From assembly GCA_947442105.1 (NCBI GenBank), contig CANEVH010000038.1:1-38263 (forward strand): a stretch of DNA of 38,263 nt. Direction: 5' to 3'. The notes under the pieces were generated by a model that was not told the origin of the DNA, ran no database searches, and was given only the letters and a program-made list of their open reading frames with translations. This document shows, one piece after another, positions 8,266-16,550 of the stretch; position 1 is the stretch's first letter; the number at the start of each line of letters is the position of its first letter. The stretch is from Comamonadaceae bacterium. Its GTDB lineage: Bacteria > Pseudomonadota > Gammaproteobacteria > Burkholderiales > Burkholderiaceae_C. A program made the translations under genes and the position numbers.

Positions 8266-9054
8266 ATGACCATGGTTTCGGTTTACATCATTGCGTTCAA
8301 CGAGGCAGAGAAGGTGCGGGCAACCATTAAGAGCGTGTGCTGGGCTGACGAGGTGGTGCTGATCGACTCCCACAGCACAGACGGCACCGCTGACATTGCA
8401 CACAGCCTGGGCGCGCGGGTGGTGCAGGTCGAATTCAAAGGCTTTGGCGATCTGCGCAACCAGGCGCTGGCGGCCTGCTCGCATAGCTGGATATTCAGTC
8501 TGGATGCAGACGAGCGCTGCACCCCGGAGGCCGCAGCCGAGATCCGCGCCATCACCGCCGACCCACAGGCCCTGGACGCCTACTGGACGCCACGGCGCAA
8601 CTACTTTATGGGGCGCTGGATCAAGCACTCGGGCTGGTACCCCAACTACCGCCAGCCGCAACTGTTTCGCAAAGGCGCCCTGCGTTACGACCAAAAGCCG
8701 GTGCATGAAGGGTTTGAGTTGCTCACCGACAAGCCCTTGGGCCACATGACAAACGAAATCTGGCAGTTTCCGTTCAAGAACCTGGCCGAGGTCATGCACA
8801 AGGCCAACCGCTACTCCACGCTGGGTGCCGAAAAAATCAAGCACAAGAAGTTGTCCATGGGATCAGCGCTAGCGCACGGCCTGTGGGCGTTTGTGAAGCA
8901 CTATGTGTTTAAGCGCGGTTTCCTAGACGGCTGGGCCGGGTTTGTGATTGCGCTGGGGAATTTTGAGGGCACCTTTTACCGGTATGCGAAGGCGGTGGAA
9001 CTGCAAAAAGCCGAAAAGTGGCAAGCGCCCGCCAACCCGATGAGTGGCAACTAA
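8266..9054 (+). CDS. WaaE/KdtX-like LPS core glycosyltransferase (GT2)
   Basis: The 262-residue protein begins VSVYIIAFNEAEKV, carries DSHSTDGT and the LDADERC metal motif, and has the long WTPRRNYFMGRWIKHSGWYP segment characteristic of WaaE-like beta-glucosyltransferases that extend the LPS inner core. The start can be the ATG at 8266 or 8272; no clear Shine-Dalgarno is visible for either. It is the first gene of a plus-strand operon and its stop overlaps the msbA-like start (TAATG). LPS core assembly at the inner face of the inner membrane is inferred from the family and from the flippase next to it. Confidence 0.85.
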   Translation: MTMVSVYIIAFNEAEKVRATIKSVCWADEVVLIDSHSTDGTADIAHSLGARVVQVEFKGFGDLRNQALAACSHSWIFSLDADERCTPEAAAEIRAITADPQALDAYWTPRRNYFMGRWIKHSGWYPNYRQPQLFRKGALRYDQKPVHEGFELLTDKPLGHMTNEIWQFPFKNLAEVMHKANRYSTLGAEKIKHKKLSMGSALAHGLWAFVKHYVFKRGFLDGWAGFVIALGNFEGTFYRYAKAVELQKAEKWQAPANPMSGN

Positions 9055-10787
9055 TGGTCCACACCAATCGGTACCTGTATTTGCGGTTGCTCAGTTATGT
9101 CAAGCCGTACTGGAAGGCGTTTGCTTTAGCGGTTGTTGGAATGGTTGGCAGCGCTGCGACTGAGCCCGTGTTTCCAGCCATCATGAAGTACCTGCTCGAC
9201 AGCGGGTTTAAGACAAGCGATCCAAGAATGGTCTGGCTCATTCCGATTGCCATCGTTGCATTGTTCATCGTTCGCGGCATTTTGACTTTCTGCACCAGTT
9301 ATTTAATGGCGTGGGTTTCAGCGCAAATGATCACCGATGTGCGCAGAGAAATGTTTGGTCGGCTGCTTGAACTACCTACCCAAACCTTCCACGACTTGTC
9401 TGCCGGAAAGATTATTTCTAGGGTGATTGTTGACTCGGGCAACCTCAGTGACGCCTCGACCAACGTGTTGGTCACGGCGGTGCGTGAATCGTTGACGGCC
9501 GTGGCTCTTTTGAGCTACCTCTTTTATCTCGATTGGAAGTTGACCCTCCTCACGCTGATTATTGGCCCGGTCGTTGCATTTATTGTGCGGGGATTTGGAA
9601 AACGCATGCGTGCAGCCAGTCGAAGTACGCTAGAGGCAATCCGCCAATTGTTTCACAGCATTGAAGAATCTTCCGCTGCAAACAAAGTAATCAAAATCTA
9701 TGGCGGACAGGCACAGCAAATGGAACGGTTTCGTCGAGACACCGAGATCTTTCGGCGCTCCCTCATGCGCGAAGCCACGCCCGCGTCGGCAATTACGCCG
9801 ATAACCCATATCGCCGCCTCGCTCGCAGTGGCGTTCATCATATTTCTTGCGCTGAACCAATCGACTGGGCAGGCCAGCGCAAGCGCTGGAGGTTTTGTGT
9901 CTTTCATCACGGCCATGTTGATGCTGGTGTCACCCATCAAACAGCTCACGACCATCAACTCAACGCTTCAACGTGGCTTGGCTGCGTGTGAGAGCGTGTT
10001 TGGCTTTATTGATTCACCGGTGGAGGAAGACGCGGGCAGCTTGGAGCTAAGCCACACCGCGAGTGCTATCGAATTTGACCATGTGAGCTTTGCCTATCCC
10101 AACGTCGAACGCCAAGCGCTGCAGGACATCAGTTTTCAGGTATCGGCGGGGCAGACAGTGGCTCTCGTGGGTGGCTCGGGTGGCGGAAAGTCAACCATCG
10201 GCGCGTTGATACCGCGCTTATACAAGTGCGGCACCGGCGCGATTCGCATTGGCGGCATCGACATCAACAACATCCGCCTCGCCAGCCTGAGAAGCAATAT
10301 TGCGCTAGTCAGCCAGGACATCGTGCTATTCAACGACTCGGTTGAAGCAAACATTGCTTTCGGCGCACGCGGACAGTGGAGCCGAGACGATGTCATCGAC
10401 GCGGCCAAGGCGGCCAATGCGTGGGATTTCATCCAACAGTTACCACTGGGCCTAGAAACAAACATCGGGGAAGACGGTGCAAAGCTCTCGGGTGGACAGC
10501 GCCAACGCATTGCCATCGCGCGAGCGCTGCTCAAAGACGCACCGATCCTGATTCTTGACGAGGCCACATCGGCCTTGGATACCGAAAGCGAGCGCCAAGT
10601 GCAAGCGGCCTTGGCCAACCTGATGAAGAACCGCACCACGGTAGTCATCGCCCACCGATTGAGCACCATTGAGCACGCTGACAAAATTCTGGTGCTAGAC
10701 CAAGGGTGCGTGGTGGAAACCGGAACGCACGCTGAGCTAATGGCCCTGGGTGGCTACTACGCGAACCTGAACCGCATGCAGCCATGA
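9054..10787 (+). CDS. msbA: Lipid A export ABC transporter, MsbA-like
   Basis: A 577-residue half-transporter with the membrane domain first (about residues 20-310, six helices) and the ATPase domain second. Walker A GGSGGGKST (373-381), signature LSGGQRQR (from 478) and Walker B LILDEAT (about 500), followed by the switch region VIAHRLSTIEHAD, are all intact. In MsbA the homodimer flips core-lipid A across the inner membrane. The ATG at 9054 shares a base with the preceding stop codon; an in-frame GTG at 9018 would run into the upstream gene and is less likely. The last bases overlap the deacetylase gene (ATGA). The context of LPS-core genes supports lipid A rather than a drug substrate. Confidence 0.9.
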   Translation: MVHTNRYLYLRLLSYVKPYWKAFALAVVGMVGSAATEPVFPAIMKYLLDSGFKTSDPRMVWLIPIAIVALFIVRGILTFCTSYLMAWVSAQMITDVRREMFGRLLELPTQTFHDLSAGKIISRVIVDSGNLSDASTNVLVTAVRESLTAVALLSYLFYLDWKLTLLTLIIGPVVAFIVRGFGKRMRAASRSTLEAIRQLFHSIEESSAANKVIKIYGGQAQQMERFRRDTEIFRRSLMREATPASAITPITHIAASLAVAFIIFLALNQSTGQASASAGGFVSFITAMLMLVSPIKQLTTINSTLQRGLAACESVFGFIDSPVEEDAGSLELSHTASAIEFDHVSFAYPNVERQALQDISFQVSAGQTVALVGGSGGGKSTIGALIPRLYKCGTGAIRIGGIDINNIRLASLRSNIALVSQDIVLFNDSVEANIAFGARGQWSRDDVIDAAKAANAWDFIQQLPLGLETNIGEDGAKLSGGQRQRIAIARALLKDAPILILDEATSALDTESERQVQAALANLMKNRTTVVIAHRLSTIEHADKILVLDQGCVVETGTHAELMALGGYYANLNRMQP

Positions 10788-11500
10788 GCATCCCCATCCT
10801 GATGTACCACCAGATTGATGCGCCGCCGCCGCGTGGCACGGCGCTTCGTGGCTTGGTAGTGGCACCCACTTCGTTTGCTTGGCAAATGCGCCTGCTGCGC
10901 CTGCTGGGCTTCCGGGGACTTTCCATGAACGATCTGGAACCCTACCTGAATGGCAGCAAGCAAGGCAAGGTTGTCGGCATCACGTTTGACGACGGTTACC
11001 AGAACAATGTGACCCAGGCGCTGCCCATTCTTCGTCAGCACAGTTTTACCGCGACCTGTTACGGCGTGAGCCGCATGGTAGGCAAGACCAACGAGTGGGA
11101 CGTCGGCAAAGTGGCGCAAACGCCACTCATGACACGGGACGAATGGCACGCGTGGCGCGCTGCCGGCATGGACATCGGCTCGCACACCTGCACACACGCC
11201 AACTTAACTGCTCTGGCTCCAGCGCAAGCCCGTGCGCAAATTTCAGACTCCAAGCACGAGCTGGAAAACGCGCTCGGTTGCGAAGTGCGCCATTTTTGCT
11301 ATCCCTATGGCTGGTACGGCGAGGAGCACCTGGAAATGGTGCGCGCAGCGGGCTACGTTAGCGCAACAACGACCAAGCGCGGGCGCGTCCATGCGGGCGA
11401 CGAGCCTTTCGCACTCAGGCGCGTCATGGTGGCCCGGGCCACGGGTCCGTTGCAATTCTTCATGAAAATTGCAACACCCTACGAAGACAGACGCGGATGA
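10784..11500 (+). CDS. Polysaccharide deacetylase (NodB/CE4 family)
   Basis: A 238-residue CE4-type deacetylase. Motif 1 TFDDGY (67-72) provides the catalytic base and metal Asp, motif 2 SHTCTHANL (133-141) provides the metal His pair, and CYPYG is motif 3. There is no signal peptide, so it may act in the cytoplasm on a lipid-linked or nucleotide-linked sugar, or be exported in a non-classical way. It overlaps msbA upstream and the DUF6492 gene downstream by 4 bases each. A role in trimming N-acetyl groups of an LPS or polysaccharide precursor is inferred from position. Confidence 0.88.
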   Translation: MSIPILMYHQIDAPPPRGTALRGLVVAPTSFAWQMRLLRLLGFRGLSMNDLEPYLNGSKQGKVVGITFDDGYQNNVTQALPILRQHSFTATCYGVSRMVGKTNEWDVGKVAQTPLMTRDEWHAWRAAGMDIGSHTCTHANLTALAPAQARAQISDSKHELENALGCEVRHFCYPYGWYGEEHLEMVRAAGYVSATTTKRGRVHAGDEPFALRRVMVARATGPLQFFMKIATPYEDRRG

Positions 11501-12384
11501 AACCTCTGGTACTTTTTTGCAAAAGCTACAGCACAGACCTGCTTCGCGTCAAACGTCTGGCGCAGTCGGTTTGTACTTACAACAGCCAGAACTTGCCCTT
11601 CTATGTGTCTGTACCGGAAGCCGAACTCTCCCTGTTTCACGGACATCTGGTTGGACACAACGTCCACCTAATCAGCGATGAGGACATATTGCGCGCCTCA
11701 CCGCAGATTGATGTCCAGCAGGTTGCGCGGATGCCCGGTAGCGTGGCACAGCAAGTGGTCAAGTCCGTGTTTTGGCGCTTGGGCGTATCCGAAGCCTACG
11801 TGTGCCTCGACTCCGACGCGGCATTCATTCGCCCCTTCGGCATCGCCGACTTTATGACGCCTGAGGGCATTCCCTACACCGTGATGGACGAAGCGCATGG
11901 ACTACTGGAAGAAGCAGTGCGCCACAAACGCGAACGGGTGGTCGGCGCATTCAATCGTGAGGCTGACCTGGTACAAAACATATTCGGTCGGGTCGGGCGT
12001 CGTTATAGCTTCGGCCCTTTCCCTCTGGTTTGGCATCGCGCGGTATGGCAGAGCCTTGAAGATCGTTATTTGAAACCCCGGTCCATGAGCTTGGCCGATG
12101 CCATCGCGCAGGCTCCCATCGAATCACGCTGGTACGGCGAAGCGCTATTGGCTTACCAAGCGGTGCCACTGATGCCATGCCAGGCACTGTTTAAGGTGTA
12201 CCACTATGCCTGGCAACTTGACCAAGAGCGCAGCGCAGGAATCAACACCGAACAACTGGCGAAGTTTTACTGCGGCGTAATCTACCAATCAGCTTGGGAG
12301 CGCCATTTAGACTGGCCCCGTGAAGGCGGGGATTGGCTGTCTCGCGTGGGCCGGCGGCTGCGACGACAGTTAGGGAAAATCTGA
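11497..12384 (+). CDS. DUF6492-like protein, putative glycosyltransferase-fold
   Basis: A 295-residue protein that opens KPLVLFCKSYSTDLLRVKRL and contains YVCLDSDAAFIRPF (about 105-118), a DxD-like metal motif in a GT-A context. I recognise it as similar to the DUF6492 family, found in polysaccharide loci and often treated as glycosyltransferase-like. No membrane segment is seen. It ends the GC-rich operon beginning at 8266; the next gene is 31 bases away and differs in base composition. Function is inference from fold and neighbours. Confidence 0.7.
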   Translation: MKPLVLFCKSYSTDLLRVKRLAQSVCTYNSQNLPFYVSVPEAELSLFHGHLVGHNVHLISDEDILRASPQIDVQQVARMPGSVAQQVVKSVFWRLGVSEAYVCLDSDAAFIRPFGIADFMTPEGIPYTVMDEAHGLLEEAVRHKRERVVGAFNREADLVQNIFGRVGRRYSFGPFPLVWHRAVWQSLEDRYLKPRSMSLADAIAQAPIESRWYGEALLAYQAVPLMPCQALFKVYHYAWQLDQERSAGINTEQLAKFYCGVIYQSAWERHLDWPREGGDWLSRVGRRLRRQLGKI

Positions 12385-12415
12385 CCCAACACCCTAAGCC
12401 AACCCAAAGATAAAT

Positions 12416-13048
12416 ATGATAGTTCTGTCACACCGTGGATATTGGACCAACACCGGGGAAAAAAATACCCGTGCTGCATTCCAGCGAAGCTTCTCCATGG
12501 GTTTTGGTACCGAAACCGATATACGGGATCAGGATTGCCAATTGGTGATATCGCATGACATGCCCGGTGTGGGCGCCATGTCTGCGGAACAATTTTTTGA
12601 TATCTACAAAAGTGCCAAGCAAGAACTACCATTGGCCCTGAATATCAAGGCCGACGGCTTACAGCTCGAGTTAGCGCGCTTATTGGCGCTCTATGAGATT
12701 AACAACTACTTTGTGTTCGATATGGCGGTGCCAGACGGCTTGCTCTACGCTCGCCAAGGTCTTCATACCTTTACCCGACACAGTGAGTACGAACCACAAC
12801 CGGCGTATTACGAATTAGCCCAAGGTGTCTGGCTTGACGAATTCAACGACCACTGGCTGACCGATACAGTCATCGAAGCCCACCTGGCTGCAGACAAATC
12901 CATTTGCATCGTATCGCCCGAGCTTCACAAAAGAAACCATGCACAAGAGTGGCTGCAGTACCAACATTTAGAAGCCAAAATCGGAAAGGATCGCTTGATG
13001 CTCTGCACCGATTTTCCAGAACAAGCCCGGGAGTTTTTCAATGAATAA
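12416..13048 (+). CDS. Glycerophosphodiester phosphodiesterase-like protein (GDPD/PLC fold)
   Basis: A 210-residue cytoplasmic protein that opens SHRGYWTN and keeps the GDPD active-site pattern: H6-R7, K16-N17-T18, E33 and D35 in TETDIRD, H47 in VISHD, and an N-I-K segment (about 77-79). It is slightly short for the family and has no signal peptide. It starts the AT-richer cassette and overlaps the HAD gene by 8 bases. Known family members cleave glycerophosphodiesters; in a polysaccharide locus it may instead process a polyol- or sugar-phosphodiester intermediate. No standard Shine-Dalgarno is obvious (only AAGATA upstream). Confidence 0.75.
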   Translation: MIVLSHRGYWTNTGEKNTRAAFQRSFSMGFGTETDIRDQDCQLVISHDMPGVGAMSAEQFFDIYKSAKQELPLALNIKADGLQLELARLLALYEINNYFVFDMAVPDGLLYARQGLHTFTRHSEYEPQPAYYELAQGVWLDEFNDHWLTDTVIEAHLAADKSICIVSPELHKRNHAQEWLQYQHLEAKIGKDRLMLCTDFPEQAREFFNE

Positions 13049-13676
13049 GATCAAAGCGGTCATCTTTGACATGGATGGCGTTCTTATCGAAGCCAAGGAC
13101 TGGCATTATGCCGCGCTCAATAAAGCGTTGGGCCTATTTGGTATGGAAATCAGTCGTTACGATCACCTCGTCACTTACGATGGGCTACCCACCAAAAAGA
13201 AGCTGGAAATGCTGACCACCGAACGTGGACTGCCCACGGAACTGCACGACTTCATCAATAATATGAAGCAACAGTACACACTAGAAATTGTCTACGCGCA
13301 ATGCAAACCACGCTTCTACCATGAGTACGCGCTCTCGCGTTTGAAGCAAGAGGGATTCAAACTGGCGGTAGCGTCCAACTCGGTCCGTAAAAGCGTGCAA
13401 ATCATGATGGAACAATCATCGCTGATGGGCTATCTTGACTTCTACCTTTCAAATCAAGATGTATCCATCGGCAAGCCAGATCCTGAAATCTATACCAAGG
13501 CGATCATGCAGCTGGGGTTGAGTCCCAAAGAATGTTTAATTATTGAAGACAACGAAAAAGGCATTCAGGCGGCCAAAGGCAGTGGCGCCTGGGTGATGGA
13601 AGTGGACGAGGTGGAAGAAGTCAATTACCAAAATATCATGACTCAAATCATGAGAATTGAAGGCCGTACAAAATGA
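13041..13676 (+). CDS. HAD-superfamily subfamily IA hydrolase (beta-phosphoglucomutase/phosphatase-like)
   Basis: A 211-residue HAD enzyme: motif I FDMDGVL with nucleophile D10 and acid D12, a helical cap (about 17-85), motif II VASNS, motif III Lys in IGKPDPEIY, and motif IV IIEDNEKGI. All catalytic residues are present. GGGAG lies 6 bases before the ATG. Overlaps with the GDPD-like gene (8 bases) and the next nucleotidyltransferase (4 bases) indicate one transcript. It could be a sugar- or polyol-phosphate phosphatase or a mutase; the sequence does not decide. Confidence 0.88.
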   Translation: MNKIKAVIFDMDGVLIEAKDWHYAALNKALGLFGMEISRYDHLVTYDGLPTKKKLEMLTTERGLPTELHDFINNMKQQYTLEIVYAQCKPRFYHEYALSRLKQEGFKLAVASNSVRKSVQIMMEQSSLMGYLDFYLSNQDVSIGKPDPEIYTKAIMQLGLSPKECLIIEDNEKGIQAAKGSGAWVMEVDEVEEVNYQNIMTQIMRIEGRTK

Positions 13677-14413
13677 TAAATATACTCGTACCTATGGCTG
13701 GTAAAAGTCAGTATTTTTCTGAGCAGGAATTCCCATTTCCCAAACCACTGCTGGAGATTGGCCCAAAGACCGTGATAGAGCATGTAATCGCCAACCTGTC
13801 ATCGATTGCAGCAAAGGTGCAATTTATTTTTGTCGTAAACAGCGGAGATTGCAGAAAATTTCATTTAGACAGCACGCTCAACCTTATCACTCATCACCAG
13901 TGCAAAATTGTTCGGCTTGAGCATGAAACAAAAGGCGCAGCCTGCAGTGCATTAATGGCAGTAAGCTATATTGCCAATGATGATCCGCTTATTATTGCCA
14001 ATTCAGATCAGCTTTTTGCGAGTCCTCTACATAACTTGATTCACAACTTTGAGGGCTCAGATGCTGGGGTCATAACATTTGACTCGGTGCACCCGAGATG
14101 GTCGTATGTGCGTCTCGATGAATATCAACACGTTGTTGAAACTGCCGAGAAGCGTCCCATCAGCCGACATGCCGTTGCCGGGCTGTACTATTTCAAAAAA
14201 GGGCACGATTTCGTAGATTCAGCGATGAGCATGATTCAAAAAGACTCCAGTGTGAATGGCAGGTTTTATATATCACCCACATTGAATGAAATGATCTTGA
14301 AGGGCAAAGTAATTACCACTACGAGCGTCAATACTGACGATTATCATACGTTTTACACGCCGCAGAAAATCAAGGAATACGAGACGCAACTATTGCGCCA
14401 AAAGTCATTCTGA
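13673..14413 (+). CDS. Nucleotidyltransferase-like protein with degenerate NTP signature loop
   Basis: A 246-residue GT-A/Rossmann protein clearly paralogous to the product of 14770-15513: both open with MIN-I-x-P-M-A-G, carry PKP at residues 23-25, and share ANSDQ (D112 here) and a G-A/S-A-C segment. The loop that binds the NTP phosphates is GAGSRF in the second copy but GKSQYF here, so the conserved glycine (S12) and arginine (Y14) are lost. It may be a non-catalytic partner, may bind another substrate, or may act as a glycosyltransferase-like protein. It overlaps the HAD gene (ATGA) and is followed after 12 bases by the cupin gene. Confidence 0.75.
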   Translation: MINILVPMAGKSQYFSEQEFPFPKPLLEIGPKTVIEHVIANLSSIAAKVQFIFVVNSGDCRKFHLDSTLNLITHHQCKIVRLEHETKGAACSALMAVSYIANDDPLIIANSDQLFASPLHNLIHNFEGSDAGVITFDSVHPRWSYVRLDEYQHVVETAEKRPISRHAVAGLYYFKKGHDFVDSAMSMIQKDSSVNGRFYISPTLNEMILKGKVITTTSVNTDDYHTFYTPQKIKEYETQLLRQKSF

Positions 14414-14425
14414 TTATTCCTCTCT

Positions 14426-14773
14426 ATGAGCAACAACCCCATCATGAAAACTGCCAGAATCGAGAATATGATTAAAGGCTGGTTTGTTGGAAATTTTGAT
14501 CCAACACTCATTCGCACCAATGAAGTCGAAGTCGGCGTAAAAGAATACAAGCAAGGGGAATACGAGGCACGCCACTTTCACAAGATTGCAACCGAAATTA
14601 CTGTGATTACCTCTGGGAAAGTTCGCATGAATGGCGTGGAATACATCAAGGGCGACATCATTGTCATCGAACCTAACCAGTCTACCGACTTTGAAGTTTT
14701 GGAGGATACGATGACGACCGTCGTCAAATATCCCGGAGCCAACAATGACAAGTACATGGGAGATCCTGCATGA
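14426..14773 (+). CDS. Small cupin-fold protein
   Basis: A 115-residue single-domain cupin. Motif 1 is RHFHKIATEITVITSG (H50, H52, E57), and a G-DIIVIEP stretch stands for motif 2, but the usual second-motif histidine is not visible, so metal binding may be altered. ATG at 14426 is used here; an in-frame ATG at 14444 is equally possible since neither has a good ribosome site. It overlaps the second nucleotidyltransferase by 4 bases. Cupins in sugar-nucleotide loci can be isomerases, epimerases or binding proteins; the exact role here is unknown. Confidence 0.75.
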   Translation: MSNNPIMKTARIENMIKGWFVGNFDPTLIRTNEVEVGVKEYKQGEYEARHFHKIATEITVITSGKVRMNGVEYIKGDIIVIEPNQSTDFEVLEDTMTTVVKYPGANNDKYMGDPA

Positions 14774-15513
14774 TTAACATCGTTATCCCCATGGCAGGAG
14801 CAGGGAGTCGCTTCGCGCAAGCAGGATATGAGAAGCCGAAGCCCTTCATTGATGTCAACGGAAAGCCGATGATTGTTCGCGTACTGGAAAATATGGCCTG
14901 TCCAGACGCACGCTTCATCTTGGTTGCGCGCAAGGAGCACATTGATGCCGAACCTCAACTGGTAAAGCAGATTGAAGAAGAATTCAACGCTATTATTATA
15001 CCGATCGACAAGCTAACTGAAGGATCGGCGTGCACCATTCTCTATGCCAGAAAATATATAAATAATCAGAATCCGTTGCTGATCGCCAACTCCGATCAAA
15101 TTGTTGATATTGATATTGCAAAATTCATAGACGACTGCGCAAGTCGCCAACTGGATGGATCGATTCTGACTTTTATAGATCAGGCGCGTGATCCAAAATG
15201 GTCATTTGCCAAAATTGATGCTCGTGGAATAGTCACTGAGGTTCAGGAAAAAAAGGCGATTTCAGAATTTGCCACCGTTGGCATCTACCTGTACACGCAT
15301 GGGAGCGACTTTGTGGACGCCGCCCTCGATATGTTCATTGAACGTGATAGGGTAAATAATGAGTACTACACCTGCCCAAGCTACAACTACGCGATTCGCA
15401 ATGGAGGCAAGTTTGGAATCTACAACATTGATGTGCAGACCATGCATGGGATTGGTACGCCAGCTGATTTAAATATTTATTTAAATCAGCTGCATTCGAC
15501 TTTGAAAATTTAG
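14770..15513 (+). CDS. Sugar-nucleotidyltransferase-like protein (NTP_transferase fold)
   Basis: A 247-residue protein with an intact nucleotidyltransferase signature: PMAGAGSRF (7-15, R14), PKP (23-25), GSACTIL, and ANSDQ with metal-site D109. It is shorter than RmlA/GalU-type enzymes and lacks a C-terminal left-handed helix, resembling the small enzymes that activate phospho-sugars or phospho-polyols. The catalytic copy of a pair with 13673-14413. The last 50 bases of the gene lie in a perfect inverted repeat, and a second AT-rich hairpin covers the stop codon. Substrate unknown. Confidence 0.82.
   Translation: MINIVIPMAGAGSRFAQAGYEKPKPFIDVNGKPMIVRVLENMACPDARFILVARKEHIDAEPQLVKQIEEEFNAIIIPIDKLTEGSACTILYARKYINNQNPLLIANSDQIVDIDIAKFIDDCASRQLDGSILTFIDQARDPKWSFAKIDARGIVTEVQEKKAISEFATVGIYLYTHGSDFVDAALDMFIERDRVNNEYYTCPSYNYAIRNGGKFGIYNIDVQTMHGIGTPADLNIYLNQLHSTLKI
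15461..15492. repeat. Perfect 14-bp inverted repeat inside the 3' end of the nucleotidyltransferase gene
   Basis: Arms 15461-15474 (CAGCTGATTTAAAT) and 15479-15492 are exact reverse complements around a 4-base ATTT spacer. The repeat is in coding sequence, where such a long perfect palindrome is not expected by chance. Confidence 0.85.
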
Positions 15514-15534
15514 AAAAGCAATTTTATCTAAATT
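15507..15534. terminator. AT-rich hairpin between convergent genes, possible terminator
   Basis: AATTTAGA (15507-15514) pairs with TCTAAATT (15527-15534) around a 12-base loop. It overlaps the stop codon at 15511 and lies between convergent genes, but the stem is weak and no strong T-run follows. Confidence 0.35.
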
Positions 15535-15543
15535 CGGAATAAT

Positions 15544-16530
15544 CTACCGATGAGATTTACCGGCCCCTAGCTGTACAGAGGAATCTGTATATCTGGCGTA
15601 CCACTCCAACTGCAAATTCAGTTCACGCCGAATAACCCATGGCGTCAGGTATTTTCGGAGCATCGATTTTCGCAACCCACTGTCGGGATATCCCAAGTCA
15701 CTCACTCGTGGCTTCCCGGACTCCCAGGTTTTTTCGGTCCACCAAGGATGTTGTAAGGCCTGGTTTATGGAGCGAAACTGCTGCGACTCACCGAACCAAC
15801 AGATTCCAAGGCGCAAATGGTCAATCAAGCGCATACAGTTGTGGGCAATCTGCACGTGGGTCAGTGGCGTTCCAAGCTTGCGCTGCAATCGGCTCTTGAA
15901 GATGGCATACAACTCAGCTTCTGCGCAGTAGAGACCGCCAACGTCAGGCCGATTCAGCCACTGCGAACCGGTTTCCGCCACCATTTCAACAGGGACGTTC
16001 GCGCTGACTGTGTAATCAAACGAATCGTCACCCCAGAGCGTCTTCATCAGGCTGATATCGCCAAAGGCGAATAAGTCCGGCATAGTGGAAAACCAATCGT
16101 CTTTAACGGTGAGGTTGCGAAAGGCACCCGTGACCAACCGGGACTCCATGCCTGCCGGCACATTGAAGCGCGACCACTCTAGCAGCTGCTGAACGTCGAG
16201 CTTGGTTGGCAACATATCTGTCCGCCACTTGAGGACATGGGTCGCGCCAATTTCCTCCGCCCGCCGCAACCCTGCAGCGGTGGTGAGTCGCTGGAAGTTC
16301 CGATGGGAATATCCCGCAACAGCGGGCTTACGGCTGCGCACTAAATCCCAATCTCCAAGGGGTAAGCGCTCCGGTGGTTCATCATCCCAAGTGGAAAGGA
16401 TGACCGCATCAAAACGCCTGACTAAAAATGCCAAGACTTCATCGGTACCCTTGCGGATATTGCCTTGCACTACGGCGCAAGTCTTTACTGTAGCGCTTGA
16501 ATAAAGACTGGCATCCATACTGTTAGGCAT
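15544..16530 (-). CDS. WavE-type LPS/polysaccharide glycosyltransferase
   Basis: The 328-residue protein contains CAVVQGNI near the N-terminus, AVILSTWDDE, RNFQRLTTAAGL, and HVLKWRTDMLP, all in the order of the WavE family known from LPS core loci. RTD serves as the expected metal-binding motif. The ATG at 16530 is preceded by GGAG at 6 bases and is preferred over the TTG four codons earlier. It is the last gene of the minus-strand polysaccharide run and converges on the AT-rich cassette. Cytoplasmic, no membrane segment. Confidence 0.85.
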   Translation of the reverse strand: MPNSMDASLYSSATVKTCAVVQGNIRKGTDEVLAFLVRRFDAVILSTWDDEPPERLPLGDWDLVRSRKPAVAGYSHRNFQRLTTAAGLRRAEEIGATHVLKWRTDMLPTKLDVQQLLEWSRFNVPAGMESRLVTGAFRNLTVKDDWFSTMPDLFAFGDISLMKTLWGDDSFDYTVSANVPVEMVAETGSQWLNRPDVGGLYCAEAELYAIFKSRLQRKLGTPLTHVQIAHNCMRLIDHLRLGICWFGESQQFRSINQALQHPWWTEKTWESGKPRVSDLGYPDSGLRKSMLRKYLTPWVIRRELNLQLEWYARYTDSSVQLGAGKSHR

Positions 16531-16550
16531 AAGAAACTCCAAAGGCAGCG

